From Flavobacteriaceae bacterium CP2B (GTDB lineage: Bacteria > Bacteroidota > Bacteroidia > Flavobacteriales > Flavobacteriaceae): a stretch of DNA of 64,000 nucleotides. This document shows positions 51,802 to 62,000 of this stretch, piece by piece (the first letter of the stretch is position 1; each line of letters begins with the position of its first letter). The notes under the pieces were generated by a model. That model had not been told where the DNA came from. It was given only the letters and a program-made list of their open reading frames with translations, and searched no databases. The position numbers and the translations under genes were made by a program. Where the stretch lies: positions 1 through 64,000 of the forward strand of contig LXTR01000029.1 of NCBI GenBank assembly GCA_001683825.1. Direction: 5' to 3'.

Positions 51802-53829
51802 CTATTTCCCATACTTTTCGAACCATGCCAGTGTGTGGGCGATCTTGGCAATCAGGTTGCTGGGCCGGTTGGCGATCCCATGGCCCGCCCCCGGGATTTC
51901 AACCAACAAAGTCGGAACCTTGCGCAATTTCAGGGCATGGTATAATTGCTTTGCTTCACTTGGGGGTGTCCTCAGGTCATCCATCCCCACCATCACCATG
52001 GTTGGGGTGGCTACATTCCCCACGAGCGACAAGGGCGAAAAATCCCAGTAAGCCTCAAAATTTTCCCAGGGCTGACCCGGGAAACGGCTGTTGGCATAAT
52101 TAAAATAGTTGTCGGCCACCAGGGTCTTGCTGATCCAGTTCATCACCGGTTTCGCCACCACCGCGGCCTCAAAACGGTTGTTTTTCCCAATGATCCACGC
52201 GGTCATGATGCCCCCGGCGCTGCCCCCGGTCACGAACAACTGGTCTTCACTGGCTATCCCCCTGGCGATGCAATAGTCTACCCCGTCCATCACATCGTTA
52301 TAATCCTGCCCCGGATAATTGTGGTAGAGCAAATTCCCGAACTCCTCCCCATAGCTCGTACTCCCCCTGGGATTGGGGTAGAATACGATATACCCCGCGG
52401 CGGCATAGAGCTGCATCTCCGCAGAGAAACGGTCGCCATAATTGGCAATGGGGCCGCCGTGGTTTTCCACGAGCAAGGGGTAGGTTTGCCCGGGTTGGTA
52501 ATCCGGGGGGTACACCAGCCAGCCCTGGATGTCACGCTGGTCATAGGAGGAGGTATACCATATTTCTTCGACCTGCCCCAGTTTCCTGTAATCCAGCAAA
52601 GCCCTGTTCAGGGAGGTGATCTTCCCGGGTCCTTTGTCTTTGGGAGACAGGATGGCGAGTTCTGCCGGATAATCCGGCCGGCTTTGGGTATAGGCGATCC
52701 GGCCCGTGCGGGAAACGCTGAAGGATCCGCCGGAATAGGGCCTGCCAATGGAGGTCCCTCCAAGGTCATCGGCCAGCTTGCGGACTTTTCCATCCAACCC
52801 GATATGCGCGATTTTCGTATTCCCCTTATCATCATAACTGGCGTAAAGCCCTTTGCCCTGCGCGTCCCATTGCAGGTCTGACAGGCTTCGGTCCAGGGCA
52901 ACCGAGACTTCCCTTTGGCCACTGCCGTCCGCCTTCATGAGGTAGAGCTTTTGTACCTGGTAGGTTTGTACCCTGTCGTCAAACCCGAGGTAGGCGATGT
53001 ACTTCCCATCCGGGGAAACCACAGGCGACTCATCGGGACCCTGGCGGTCGGTCAGGGCATCGATGGCCCCGCTCCCCAGGTTTACGGCATAGACCTCACT
53101 ATTGCGGAAATCGTATTCCCATCCGTCCTTGCGGTTGGCGGAAACATACAGCGTACCACCGTCTGCCGACCAGGAAAGGGTACCGTTGTGGTGGAAATCC
53201 CCGCTGGTCACCTGCCGGGCCGTACCGCCTTCAGCGGGGATTACAAAAAGGTGGTCGAAACCCGGGGCCAGGTAGCCACGGCCATCTGCTTCGTGGTACA
53301 GCCGGTCTGTAATCCTGGGCGCGTCGGCCCACTGGGCCCCTTTGGGCTTTTCGGGCATTTTTGCCAGGACCGGTGGCTTCTGGTCCACGTGCATGGAGAA
53401 CGCCAGTTGGTCGCCCCGGGGCGACCAACTTAACGATTTAGGGGCATGTGGCAATTGGGAGATCCGGGCGATCTTACCTGTAGACACCCAGTAGATATAA
53501 ATTTCCGATCCCTCTTCGGTATCACTGACAAAGGCCACGCGGTCACCGGAGGGCGACCACCGCGGGTTCGATTCGTTTCCTTCCCTGGCGGTGAGTTTCT
53601 GGTGGGAAGTGCCATCGGCATTGATGATCCAGAGGTTCCCAACCGCCTTGTCCTTCAGGATGTCAAATCCCATCCGCCGGTATACCACCCTGTTGCCGTC
53701 CGGGGCTATCTGGGGGTCAGAAACATATTGCAATTCAAATACGTCTTCATAGGAAAAACGGGGTTGCTGCCCCATGGCGGGCAATGCTGTCAGGAACAAA
53801 AACAGGAGGGAGCCAATAGTCTTAAACAT
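51802..53829 (-). CDS. S9-family prolyl-oligopeptidase-like peptidase
   Basis: A 675-residue exported peptidase. Signal peptide 1-20; a beta-propeller of WD40/TolB-like repeats (about 25-400; repeated SPDG/SxxG blades) and an alpha/beta-hydrolase domain (about 420-670). The catalytic triad is visible: Ser in GGSAGG, Asp in GMDDLRTP, His in GAGHGI. It cleaves short peptides, often after Pro or N-terminal dipeptides. Intact. Confidence 0.93.
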   Translation of the reverse strand: MFKTIGSLLFLFLTALPAMGQQPRFSYEDVFELQYVSDPQIAPDGNRVVYRRMGFDILKDKAVGNLWIINADGTSHQKLTAREGNESNPRWSPSGDRVAFVSDTEEGSEIYIYWVSTGKIARISQLPHAPKSLSWSPRGDQLAFSMHVDQKPPVLAKMPEKPKGAQWADAPRITDRLYHEADGRGYLAPGFDHLFVIPAEGGTARQVTSGDFHHNGTLSWSADGGTLYVSANRKDGWEYDFRNSEVYAVNLGSGAIDALTDRQGPDESPVVSPDGKYIAYLGFDDRVQTYQVQKLYLMKADGSGQREVSVALDRSLSDLQWDAQGKGLYASYDDKGNTKIAHIGLDGKVRKLADDLGGTSIGRPYSGGSFSVSRTGRIAYTQSRPDYPAELAILSPKDKGPGKITSLNRALLDYRKLGQVEEIWYTSSYDQRDIQGWLVYPPDYQPGQTYPLLVENHGGPIANYGDRFSAEMQLYAAAGYIVFYPNPRGSTSYGEEFGNLLYHNYPGQDYNDVMDGVDYCIARGIASEDQLFVTGGSAGGIMTAWIIGKNNRFEAAVVAKPVMNWISKTLVADNYFNYANSRFPGQPWENFEAYWDFSPLSLVGNVATPTMVMVGMDDLRTPPSEAKQLYHALKLRKVPTLLVEIPGAGHGIANRPSNLIAKIAHTLAWFEKYGK

Positions 53830-53902
53830 TAGAATGGAATTAGGTGAATGAAGGGCCTAACTTACGCAATCATCCCATAACAGGCAACCCCCTCCGGGCT
53901 GC

Positions 53903-54724
53903 TTAGCCCAGGCCCACATCCAGGGCCATCATAATGATAAAACCCCCTATGAATCCCATGGTGGCCAGGTCGGTATATTTGTCCTGCTGGGTTTCGGGGA
54001 TCACTTCTTCCACCACCACAAAGATCATGGCCCCGGCGGCAAATGAGAGGGCGTAGGGAAGGATGGGCTGAAAGGTGAGTACCGCCCAGGCCCCCAGTAC
54101 GCCCGCAATGGGCTCTACCAGGGCCGAAGCCTGGCCATACATGAAACTTTTCCTGCGGCTCAACCCATGGCGCCTCAAAGGCATGGCCACGGCAAAACCC
54201 TCCGGGAAATTCTGCAAGCCGATCCCGAGGGCCAGGGCCACGGCCCCCCCGATGGTGGCCCCATCAAAACCGGCCGCGACCCCCCCGAACAACACCCCTA
54301 CCGCCAATCCTTCAGGGATGTTGTGCAAGGTGATGGCCAGGGTGAGCAGGGTCGTCCTGCGCCAGGGGGTCTTTATCCCTTCCTTTTCGGACTCCCTGAA
54401 ATTTATATGGATGTGCGGCAACACCTTGTCCAGGCCAAAAATAAACAGGGCCCCCAGCAGGAATCCTACCGCTGCCGGGACCACTTTCATAAAGCCCTCG
54501 CCCGGGCTCATTTCAATGCCGGGTGCCAGGAGGCTCCAGAAACTCGCGGCCACCATCACCCCCCCGGTAAATCCAAGCATGGCGTCCATGACGGCGCGAT
54601 TCACGCCCCGGAAGAGAAACACAAGGCCAGACCCCATCGCCGTCAGCCCCCAGGTAAACAGGGTGGCATACAAGGCGGCGAGTACGGGGTTAATTTGTTC
54701 AAAATAAAGGATTATGTCTTCCAT
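53903..54724 (-). CDS. ZIP-family metal transporter
   Basis: A 273-residue membrane protein with eight helices. HNIPEGLAVGV (helix IV) and NFPEGFAVAMPL (helix V) are the ZIP metal-binding signatures (Zn, Fe or Mn). Its start overlaps the stop of the DtxR/MntR-type regulator by one base-frame (ATGA), so the pair is one operon and metal-regulated by inference. Confidence 0.93.
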   Translation of the reverse strand: MEDIILYFEQINPVLAALYATLFTWGLTAMGSGLVFLFRGVNRAVMDAMLGFTGGVMVAASFWSLLAPGIEMSPGEGFMKVVPAAVGFLLGALFIFGLDKVLPHIHINFRESEKEGIKTPWRRTTLLTLAITLHNIPEGLAVGVLFGGVAAGFDGATIGGAVALALGIGLQNFPEGFAVAMPLRRHGLSRRKSFMYGQASALVEPIAGVLGAWAVLTFQPILPYALSFAAGAMIFVVVEEVIPETQQDKYTDLATMGFIGGFIIMMALDVGLG

Positions 54725-55383
54725 CAGTGTTCGTTCGGTTTCACAAATAGGTTGGATGCGATCTGGTGCGACACCCGCAACTGGTGGTCTCCCACCCGGA
54801 TGTGCAGGGAATTGTCAAAGGCTTCCCTGTCCAGGACCTCAATTTCATTTCCCAGCGCAATGTTGTTCTTGTCCAGGAATTTCAGGAAATCGGCAGAGGA
54901 ATCCTTCACGCCTACACAGACCCCGACCGCCCGGAGGGGCAACTTGCTTAACAATTGCTTATCCCGCTCCTGGAACTCCCCGTTCTTGCCGGGGATGGGG
55001 TCGCCATGCGGATCGTACTTGGGGAATTCCAGGAGGCGGTCGAGCTGGTCGATGAGCTTTTCACTTTTAATATGCTCCAACTGCTCGGCCACTTCATGTA
55101 CTTCGTCCCAGGAGAAATTGAGCTTCTCTACCAGGAATACTTCCCATAGACGGTGTTTGCGCACAATGGCCAGGGCGCTGGCCCTGCCTGCCGCGGTCAG
55201 GGAAACCCCCTGATACCGCTTGTAGTGCACCAATCCTTTTTCGGACAGCTTTTTTACCATATCCGTAACCGAGGAGGGCTTGGTGTCCATCTGCTCGGCT
55301 ATGGCGTTGGTGCTGATGGCCGAAGTGCCCTGCCTCCCCAGGTGAAAGATGGCTTTCAGGTAATTTTCCTCTGAATGGGTCAC
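54724..55383 (-). CDS. DtxR/MntR-type metal-dependent regulator
   Basis: A 219-residue repressor: N-terminal winged helix (about 5-65, STNAIAEQMDTKPSSVTDMVKKL), helical dimerisation domain with metal ligands expected in WDEVHEVAEQLEH (about 92-104; two His and Glu) and a C-terminal SH3/FeoA-like domain (about 150-215). It responds to Fe2+ or Mn2+. It is divergent from a TonB-dependent receptor and in operon with a ZIP transporter. Both promoters carry (G/T)CCTAAA-type half-sites. Confidence 0.93.
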   Translation of the reverse strand: MTHSEENYLKAIFHLGRQGTSAISTNAIAEQMDTKPSSVTDMVKKLSEKGLVHYKRYQGVSLTAAGRASALAIVRKHRLWEVFLVEKLNFSWDEVHEVAEQLEHIKSEKLIDQLDRLLEFPKYDPHGDPIPGKNGEFQERDKQLLSKLPLRAVGVCVGVKDSSADFLKFLDKNNIALGNEIEVLDREAFDNSLHIRVGDHQLRVSHQIASNLFVKPNEH

Positions 55384-55391
55384 TTTTTGAT

Positions 55392-55445
55392 TTTAGGCAA
55401 AAATACATTTTTATTTATAAAAACAAATTTTTAGTTTTGTCTAAA
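55392..55445. promoter_or_regulatory. divergent promoters with paired half-sites
   Basis: On the plus strand, TAGTTTTG (55432-55439) is a TAnnTTTG box and runs directly into TCTAAA (to 55445). On the minus strand, TATTTTTG (55405-55398) runs directly into CCTAAA (to 55392). Thus the regulator gene and the receptor gene each have a promoter with TTTG(T/C)CTAAA, likely operators of the regulator itself. Confidence 0.6.
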
Positions 55446-55467
55446 TATAATTTTACACAACTCATAA

Positions 55468-57744
55468 ATGATTCGTATCCTTGTTTTTACCGCCCTGATG
55501 CTACTCTGCGGCCCCCTGCAGGCCCAACAGGCCTCTATCCGTGGCGTAGTCGAGGAAGGCGGGGCAGCCCTCCCTTTTGTCAATATCTACCTTAAAGGCA
55601 CCCAACAAGGGACTTCCACCGGCGAGGACGGCCACTTTGTCCTGGAAGGGCTGGCGCCCGGGCGCTATATGCTGGTGGCTTCGGCCATTGGCTACCAACC
55701 GCATCGGGAGTCGATCTCCCTGTCCGGGAATGAAACCATTACCCTGGCCCTTGAATTGATGGCGGCCGCGGAAAACCTCGAAGAAACCGTGGTCACCGGC
55801 ACCCTAAAACCGGTGAGCAGGTTGGAAAGCCCCGTGCCCGTAGAGGTATATTCGCCCACCTTCCTTAAAAAGAACCCGACAGCCAGCATCTTTGAAGCCC
55901 TGCAGAATGTCAACGGCGTACGCCCGCAGATCAATTGCAATGTCTGCAATACCGGAGACATACACATCAACGGGCTGGAAGGGCCCTACACCCTGGTCCT
56001 TATCGATGGTATGCCCATAGTGAGCGGCCTGGGGACGGTTTATGGCCTTTCGGGCATCCCCAATTCGCTCATTGAGCAGATCGAGATCGTAAAAGGGCCT
56101 GCTTCTACCCTGTACGGCAGCGAGGCGGTAGGTGGGCTCATCAATATCATTACCAAAAACAGCCTGAGCGCCCCCGAGTTTTTTGCCGATGGTTTTGTGA
56201 CCGGCTGGGGCGAATACAACCTGGATATTGGCGCCAAGGCCACTATAGGGGAAAGTACGGATCTGTTGTTGGGCGTTAACTACTTCAATTATGACGAGCC
56301 TGTAGACAACAATGGCGATAATTTTACCGACCTCACCCTGCAGGAACGGATCTCCCTTTTCCAGAAATGGAACTTTCAAAGGGCCCATGCCCGTATCTTC
56401 TCTTTGGCCGGCCGCTTTTTCTATGAGGACCGGTGGGGGGGCGAGATGCAATGGACCCCTGAGTTTCGCGGGGGTGATGAAATCTATGGCGAGAGTATCT
56501 ATACCCGGCGCTGGGAGGTATTGGGCAAATACCAGCTCCCCCTGGAAGAAAAAATGCTTTTGTCGCTCTCTTACAACGACCACCACCAGAATTCGGTCTA
56601 TGGCGACCTCCCCTACCTGGCTGACCAACGCATTGGCTTTGGCCAGCTCACCTGGGACAAAAGTCTGGGGGGACACGACCTGCTTTTGGGGACTGCGCTG
56701 CGGTACAATTATTATGACGACAATACCACGGCCACGGCTGATGCCAATGGGAACCTTCCGGATGAAGTCTGGATCCCCAGCATATTTCTCCAGGACGAAA
56801 TTACCCTGGCCAAAAAACACTCCCTCTTGCTTGGGCTCCGCTATGATTATGACCAAAGGCATGGCAACATCCTCACTCCAAGGACCGCCTACCGCTGGAA
56901 AATTACCGATAACGACATCCTGCGCCTGAACGCCGGTACCGGCTTCAGGGTGGTGAACCTGTTTACCGAGGAGCACGCCGCGCTTACAGGGGCCAGGGAG
57001 GTGGTGATCGCCGAGGAACTCAAACCCGAGCGTTCCCTGAACGTCAACCTCAACTACCTGAAAAAGATCTACGCGGACAACGGCCTTTTCGTGGGGATCG
57101 ATGCTTCGGCCTTCTATACCTATTTCACCAACATCATCCTCCCGGATTACGATACAGACCCCAACCTGATCCTCTACGACAACCTCAATGGGAAATCGGT
57201 CTCCCGTGGTCTCAGCGCCAACCTGGACATGGCCTTCCCCAACGGGCTCAAACTCTTGCTGGGGGCCACCCTGCAGGATGTGAGCAATACCGAGGACGGG
57301 GGCACCCGGCGACAGGTCCTCACCGAGCAATTCACGGGGACCTGGAACATCTCCTATGAATTTCACGCGGCCCGGCTGTCGGTGGATTATACCGGAAACC
57401 TCTACGGCCCCATGCGCCTTCCCCTATTGGGTGACCTGGATCCCAGGAGGGAGTTTTCACCTACCTGGAGCATTCAGAACATACAGTTTACCTACAAGGG
57501 CATCGAAAACTTTGAACTCTATGGCGGGATCAAAAACCTGTTGGACTGGACGCCCAACCGGGGTAACCCCTTTATCATTGCCCGGGCCAACGACCCTTTT
57601 GACAAAGAAGTGACCTTTGACAGCCAGGGCAATGCCATTGCCACGGCAGACAACCCCTATGCCCTTACCTTTGACCCCTCCTATGTCTTTGGGCCCAACC
57701 AGGGAATTCGGGGGTTCTTTGGCCTCCGGTACCGGATCGACTGA
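55468..57744 (+). CDS. TonB-dependent receptor with carboxypeptidase-regulatory-like N-domain
   Basis: A 758-residue outer membrane receptor. Signal peptide 1-20; CarboxypepD_reg-like domain (about 23-105); plug (about 120-230, with NPTASIFEALQNVNGVRPQINCNVCNTGDIHINGLEGPYTLVLIDGMPI); and a 22-strand barrel to the C-terminal Phe-rich strand (FFGLRYRID). The plug contains a Cys pair (NCNVCN) as in some copper or metal receptors. Divergent from the metal regulator, so it probably imports a metal or metal chelate. Confidence 0.93.
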   Translation: MIRILVFTALMLLCGPLQAQQASIRGVVEEGGAALPFVNIYLKGTQQGTSTGEDGHFVLEGLAPGRYMLVASAIGYQPHRESISLSGNETITLALELMAAAENLEETVVTGTLKPVSRLESPVPVEVYSPTFLKKNPTASIFEALQNVNGVRPQINCNVCNTGDIHINGLEGPYTLVLIDGMPIVSGLGTVYGLSGIPNSLIEQIEIVKGPASTLYGSEAVGGLINIITKNSLSAPEFFADGFVTGWGEYNLDIGAKATIGESTDLLLGVNYFNYDEPVDNNGDNFTDLTLQERISLFQKWNFQRAHARIFSLAGRFFYEDRWGGEMQWTPEFRGGDEIYGESIYTRRWEVLGKYQLPLEEKMLLSLSYNDHHQNSVYGDLPYLADQRIGFGQLTWDKSLGGHDLLLGTALRYNYYDDNTTATADANGNLPDEVWIPSIFLQDEITLAKKHSLLLGLRYDYDQRHGNILTPRTAYRWKITDNDILRLNAGTGFRVVNLFTEEHAALTGAREVVIAEELKPERSLNVNLNYLKKIYADNGLFVGIDASAFYTYFTNIILPDYDTDPNLILYDNLNGKSVSRGLSANLDMAFPNGLKLLLGATLQDVSNTEDGGTRRQVLTEQFTGTWNISYEFHAARLSVDYTGNLYGPMRLPLLGDLDPRREFSPTWSIQNIQFTYKGIENFELYGGIKNLLDWTPNRGNPFIIARANDPFDKEVTFDSQGNAIATADNPYALTFDPSYVFGPNQGIRGFFGLRYRID

Positions 57745-57791
57745 AGAATTGCGCGGTTCTTTGTACTTTTAACACTGCTAAAGCCGGTGAT

Positions 57792-58937
57792 ATGCGTTCG
57801 TATGACATGATTATTGTGGGTGCCGGCGCAGCGGGGTTGCTCCTGGCCGATGCCCTGGGGAAAGACCCCTACTTCCGTGAACAATCCATCCTCCTGCTCG
57901 AAAAAGAACCCAAAAAGAAGAACGATCGCACCTGGTGCTTCTGGGAAGCCGGCAGCGGTAGTTTTGACTCCTTTTTACACGCCTCCTGGGACCGGCTCCA
58001 TTTTGGGGGCAAAGACTATAATGCCACCCTCCCCATGGCACCCTACACGTATAAAATGGTACGGGGCATCGATTTTTACCGGGAATACCACGCCCGCCTT
58101 GCCAACTACCCCAATGTCACCCTGCAACGGGAGGCGGTGGAAGTGGTCAGGGAAGAGGGTGATGGGGTGTTGGTACAGACGACGGGCGGGGATTACTGGG
58201 CCGGCCGTGTCTTTAACAGCCTGTTTTCCTGGGAAACTGTTGCCGGGCAAAAAAAATACCCGGTCTTGCAACAACACTTTCTGGGCTGGTTTGTCCGTAC
58301 CGAAACCCCGGTTTTTGATGCTGGACGTGCCACGTTCATGGACTTCTCCATCCCTCAGCAAGGAAATACCCGTTTCATGTATGTACTGCCATTTTCCGAA
58401 CACGAAGCCCTGGTGGAATATACGCTGTTCTCTGCCGAGCTGTTGGAAGACGTGTCGTATGAAGCGGCCATCGCGCACTATATGCGCCATAGGTTGCACT
58501 GTGACCGGTACGAGGTCCTCGAAAAGGAAAAGGGCCGGATCCCCATGACATGTTACCGGTTTTCGGCCTCCAATACCGACCGTATCCTGCATATAGGTAC
58601 GGCCGGGGGCTGGGCCAAACCCAGTACCGGTTATACCTTTATGAATACGCATCGGAACATACGCGCTTTAATCCCCCACCTCAAATCAAGCCAAAAGCTG
58701 GCAGCCTTTGGCCGGAGAAACCGCTTTTGGTGGTACGACCTCCTGTTACTGGACATCTTGCACCGGGAGAACCATAGGGGTGCCCCTATTTTTGAATCCC
58801 TCTTCCGTCGCCGGAGCGCCCCCCTTATCCTGAAGTTCCTGGACGAACAGACCTCCCCATGGGAAGACCTGAAGGTCATTTGGGCCTGCCCCAAAAAGGA
58901 TTTCGTAAAAGCACTCTTGCTGCGCATCTTTAAATAA
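57792..58937 (+). CDS. crtY: lycopene beta-cyclase
   Basis: A 381-residue flavoprotein of the lycopene cyclase family. The FAD-binding motif is VGAGAAGLLLA (about 9-19). Family motifs: DRTWCFW (about 45-51), YKMVRGIDFY, FMDF and GTAGGWAKPSTGYTF. It makes cyclic carotenoids such as beta-carotene or zeaxanthin. No other carotenoid genes are in the window. It starts 47 bp after the TonB receptor on the same strand, so co-transcription is possible but not needed. Confidence 0.93.
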   Translation: MRSYDMIIVGAGAAGLLLADALGKDPYFREQSILLLEKEPKKKNDRTWCFWEAGSGSFDSFLHASWDRLHFGGKDYNATLPMAPYTYKMVRGIDFYREYHARLANYPNVTLQREAVEVVREEGDGVLVQTTGGDYWAGRVFNSLFSWETVAGQKKYPVLQQHFLGWFVRTETPVFDAGRATFMDFSIPQQGNTRFMYVLPFSEHEALVEYTLFSAELLEDVSYEAAIAHYMRHRLHCDRYEVLEKEKGRIPMTCYRFSASNTDRILHIGTAGGWAKPSTGYTFMNTHRNIRALIPHLKSSQKLAAFGRRNRFWWYDLLLLDILHRENHRGAPIFESLFRRRSAPLILKFLDEQTSPWEDLKVIWACPKKDFVKALLLRIFK

Positions 58938-58997
58938 ATCCTGCCCGGGCCTTTTTTACTAATGCCGAACCTTGCTTTTTGAAGCGGTAACACAAAT

Positions 58998-59064
58998 CCG
59001 TTAAGCTTATGTTAAATATTTAACGGTAAATTTTACGCTTATTCCAATTCGTTTTATATTTTTG
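58998..59064 (+). promoter_or_regulatory. SusC promoter and inverted repeat
   Basis: TATTTTTG at 59057-59064 fits the TAnnTTTG -7 box, 33 bp upstream of the start codon. Upstream, CCGTTAA at 58998-59004 and TTTAACGG at 59019-59026 form an inverted repeat, and TTAAATATTTAA is a palindrome between them. These may be operator sites for a SusR-like or other regulator. Confidence 0.55.
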
Positions 59065-59096
59065 GAACAACATAAACTAACTAACTAACTACACTC

Positions 59097-62000
59097 ATGA
59101 AATTCCAAGCCAACCTATGGGCGGGAAACACCCTTTTCCGTACCCTAACAATTGCCCTTGCTTTTTTTCTATGCGGCTCTGTGATGTCAGTACTGTATTC
59201 ACAGGAACTGAATGTATCCGGTACGGTTACTTCGGCCTCTGATGGCATGCCCCTGCCCGGGGTCTCCATCGTAGACGTAAACGATCCCACAACCGGCGTT
59301 GTGGCCGACTTTGACGGGAACTACACCATCCGGCTATCCAGCGGCACTACCAGCCTGCGGTTTAGCTATATCGGCTTCAAGTCCGCGGTGGTTCCGGTAA
59401 ACAACCAGAGCACCGTCAATGTGGCCCTTGCCGAGGACGTTGCGGCCCTGGATGAAGTAGTGGTAGTGGGATATGGGACCCAGAAAAAAGCAACGGTCAC
59501 CGGTGCGGTCACCGCAGTACAGGGACCGGTGCTGGAAGCCTCCCCGGCGGTGAGCGTTTCCAACTCCCTCGCAGGCCGCCTGCCCGGGGTGGTGATCATC
59601 CAAACCAGTGGGGAGCCAGGAAACGACGAATCGAGCATCAGCATCCGGGGTACAAACACCCTGGGTAACAACAGCCCGCTCATCGTCATAGACGGGATAC
59701 CCGACAGGGATGGAGGCATAGGCCGGCTCAACCCGGAAGATATTGAGAACATTTCCGTACTTAAGGATGCCTCTGCTGCCATTTACGGGGCACGGGCCGC
59801 CAACGGCGCGCTGATTGTGACCACAAAGCAAGGGAAGGTAGGGAAGCCAACCGTTACCTATAAGGCCGATTTTGGCTTGGCCAGGCCTACGAGGGTACCC
59901 AAAATGTCCAATGCAGAAGAGTACCTGACCATCATGAACGAATTGGCCATCTTTAACAGCAATATCCCGGTCAATGAATGGGCCCCCGCATGGGACTCCT
60001 TTCAAGCCAACGGCAATTACACCATTCCCGGCTCAGGGGAAACGGTCAACGCGGCCTTCTCGCCCGAAACCGTTCGCGGGCACGCCGAGGGGCTGGATCC
60101 CTGGCTGTATCCCGATACGGATTGGTTTGGGGACACCTTTAAGGACTGGGCAGACCAAAGCCGCCACAACATAGCGGTCAATGGCGGAACCGAGAATGTA
60201 CGATATTATTCCTCCATCGGATATACCGACCAGGATGCCTACTACAGGAATTCTGCCAACCGGTACCAACAATACAATTTCAGGATCAATACCGATGTCA
60301 AGGTAAATGATTACATCAGTACCAAATTAGGCTTTGCCTACAGGAAGGAAGACCGAAGGTTCCCTACGGAGGGAGCCGGAGCTATCTTCAGGATGCTGAT
60401 GCGTGGAAGGCCCAATGAACCAGCTATCTGGCCCAATGGGCTACCAGGCCCTGATATTGAAAACGGGCAACAGCCGGTAGTGGTAACTACGAACGCCACG
60501 GGCTATGACAAGCAACCAACAGATTATTTGCAGTTTACCGGGTCGGTAGATATTACCCAGCCCTGGATCGATGGTTTAAAACTGACGCTCCTTACGGGGA
60601 TTGACCAAAGCCAAAGACGCCAAAAACTTTGGGAAACACCCTGGACCTTGTATTACCTGGATCGGGAAAATTATATAAATACGGGGGTCCCCGTTTTGGA
60701 AGGGGCCATCCGCTCCAACTTTACAGACCCACGGCTGACCCAGTCCTCCGAAAATATCCTGAATACCAACCTTACAGCCCTGTTTAATTACGACCGGGTT
60801 TTTGCCGAAGACCATACGGTGAATATCCTGGCGGGGATTACCCGTGAAACGTTCCAGGGGGAGTTCTTTTCGGCCTTCCGAAGGAATTTTATCTCCCCCG
60901 CAGTCGACCAGTTGTTTGCCGGTGGTTCACAACAGCAGGACACCGATGGACGTGCCTTTAACAGGACCCGCCTTGGGTACTACGGACGCGTCCAGTACAA
61001 CTATAAGGAAAAGTACCTGGCAGAGTTTATCTGGAGGTATGACGGATCTTATATCTTCCCGGGAGCAGACCGTTTTGGTTTCTTCCCAGGGGTCCTGGCA
61101 GGTTGGAACATCTCCAGAGAAGATTGGTTCAATGTCAAAGGTATCGACTACCTCAAGTTACGCGGCTCTTACGGGCAGATGGGGAACGACCAGGTTTTCT
61201 TTAACAACTCCCTCCAGGAATTCGCGTTCCTCTCCACCTACGGATTTGATTCGTTTCCCATCAACGGGGAAGTGGTGACCACCCTCCAGGAAACCATCCT
61301 CGCCAACCCCAGCTTTACCTGGGAACGCGCCAACAATTTTAACCTTGGACTGGATGGGATCATCCTGGACAACAAGCTGAGCTTTACCTTTGAATACTTC
61401 CTCAACAAAAGGGACCAGATCCTGATCCAGAAAACGGGCTCTACCCCCGGCTCTTCCGGAATTGCCGATCTTTTGCCGCCTGTAAATGCCGGTAAAGTAG
61501 ACAACGAAGGATTTGAGTTCGCCTTAAATTATTTCGGAGGCGATGAAGACAGCTTTAAATGGGATGCCGGCGTGAATGGTGGGTTCGCCAAAAATACGGT
61601 GGTGTTCCTCGATGAGATCCCCGGGGCACCCTCCTACCAGTTGCAGGAAGGCAAGCCCATTGGGTCCTACCTCGTATATGAATACGATGGTGTTTTCCGC
61701 GATGAAGCCGACATTGCCGCCAATACGCTGGATTATAGTAACGTAAAACCCCAGTTGGAGCCCGGTGACATGAAATTCAAGGACATCAATGGCGATGGGG
61801 TGATTGATGACCGCGACCAGGTTCGGCTGGATGAGAGTATCGTACCCAAATTCAACTTCGGAGCCACCTTTAACGCCTCTTACAAGAATTTTGACCTGGC
61901 GGTCCTCTTCCAGGGCGCCACAGGGGCCTCCCTGCCCATCCAAACAGAATCCGGGGACATTGGGAACTTCCTCAAATACAGCTTTGACAACCGCTGGAGC

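Noticed and set aside
51946-52881. A 311-codon plus-strand frame inside the S9 peptidase gene
   Set aside because: Antisense to a peptidase with a complete catalytic triad; no start context or domain.
54167-55213. A 348-codon plus-strand frame across the ZIP and regulator genes
   Set aside because: Both minus-strand genes are clear and overlap by ATGA. The plus frame has no recognisable features.
55804-57366. A 520-codon minus-strand frame inside the TonB receptor gene
   Set aside because: The plus strand has a complete receptor with signal peptide, plug and barrel. The minus frame has no recognisable domain and arises from codon bias.
59076-59092. CTAA tandem repeat just upstream of the SusC start
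   Set aside because: Four short units in a leader region are not enough to claim a slippage switch or regulatory repeat.
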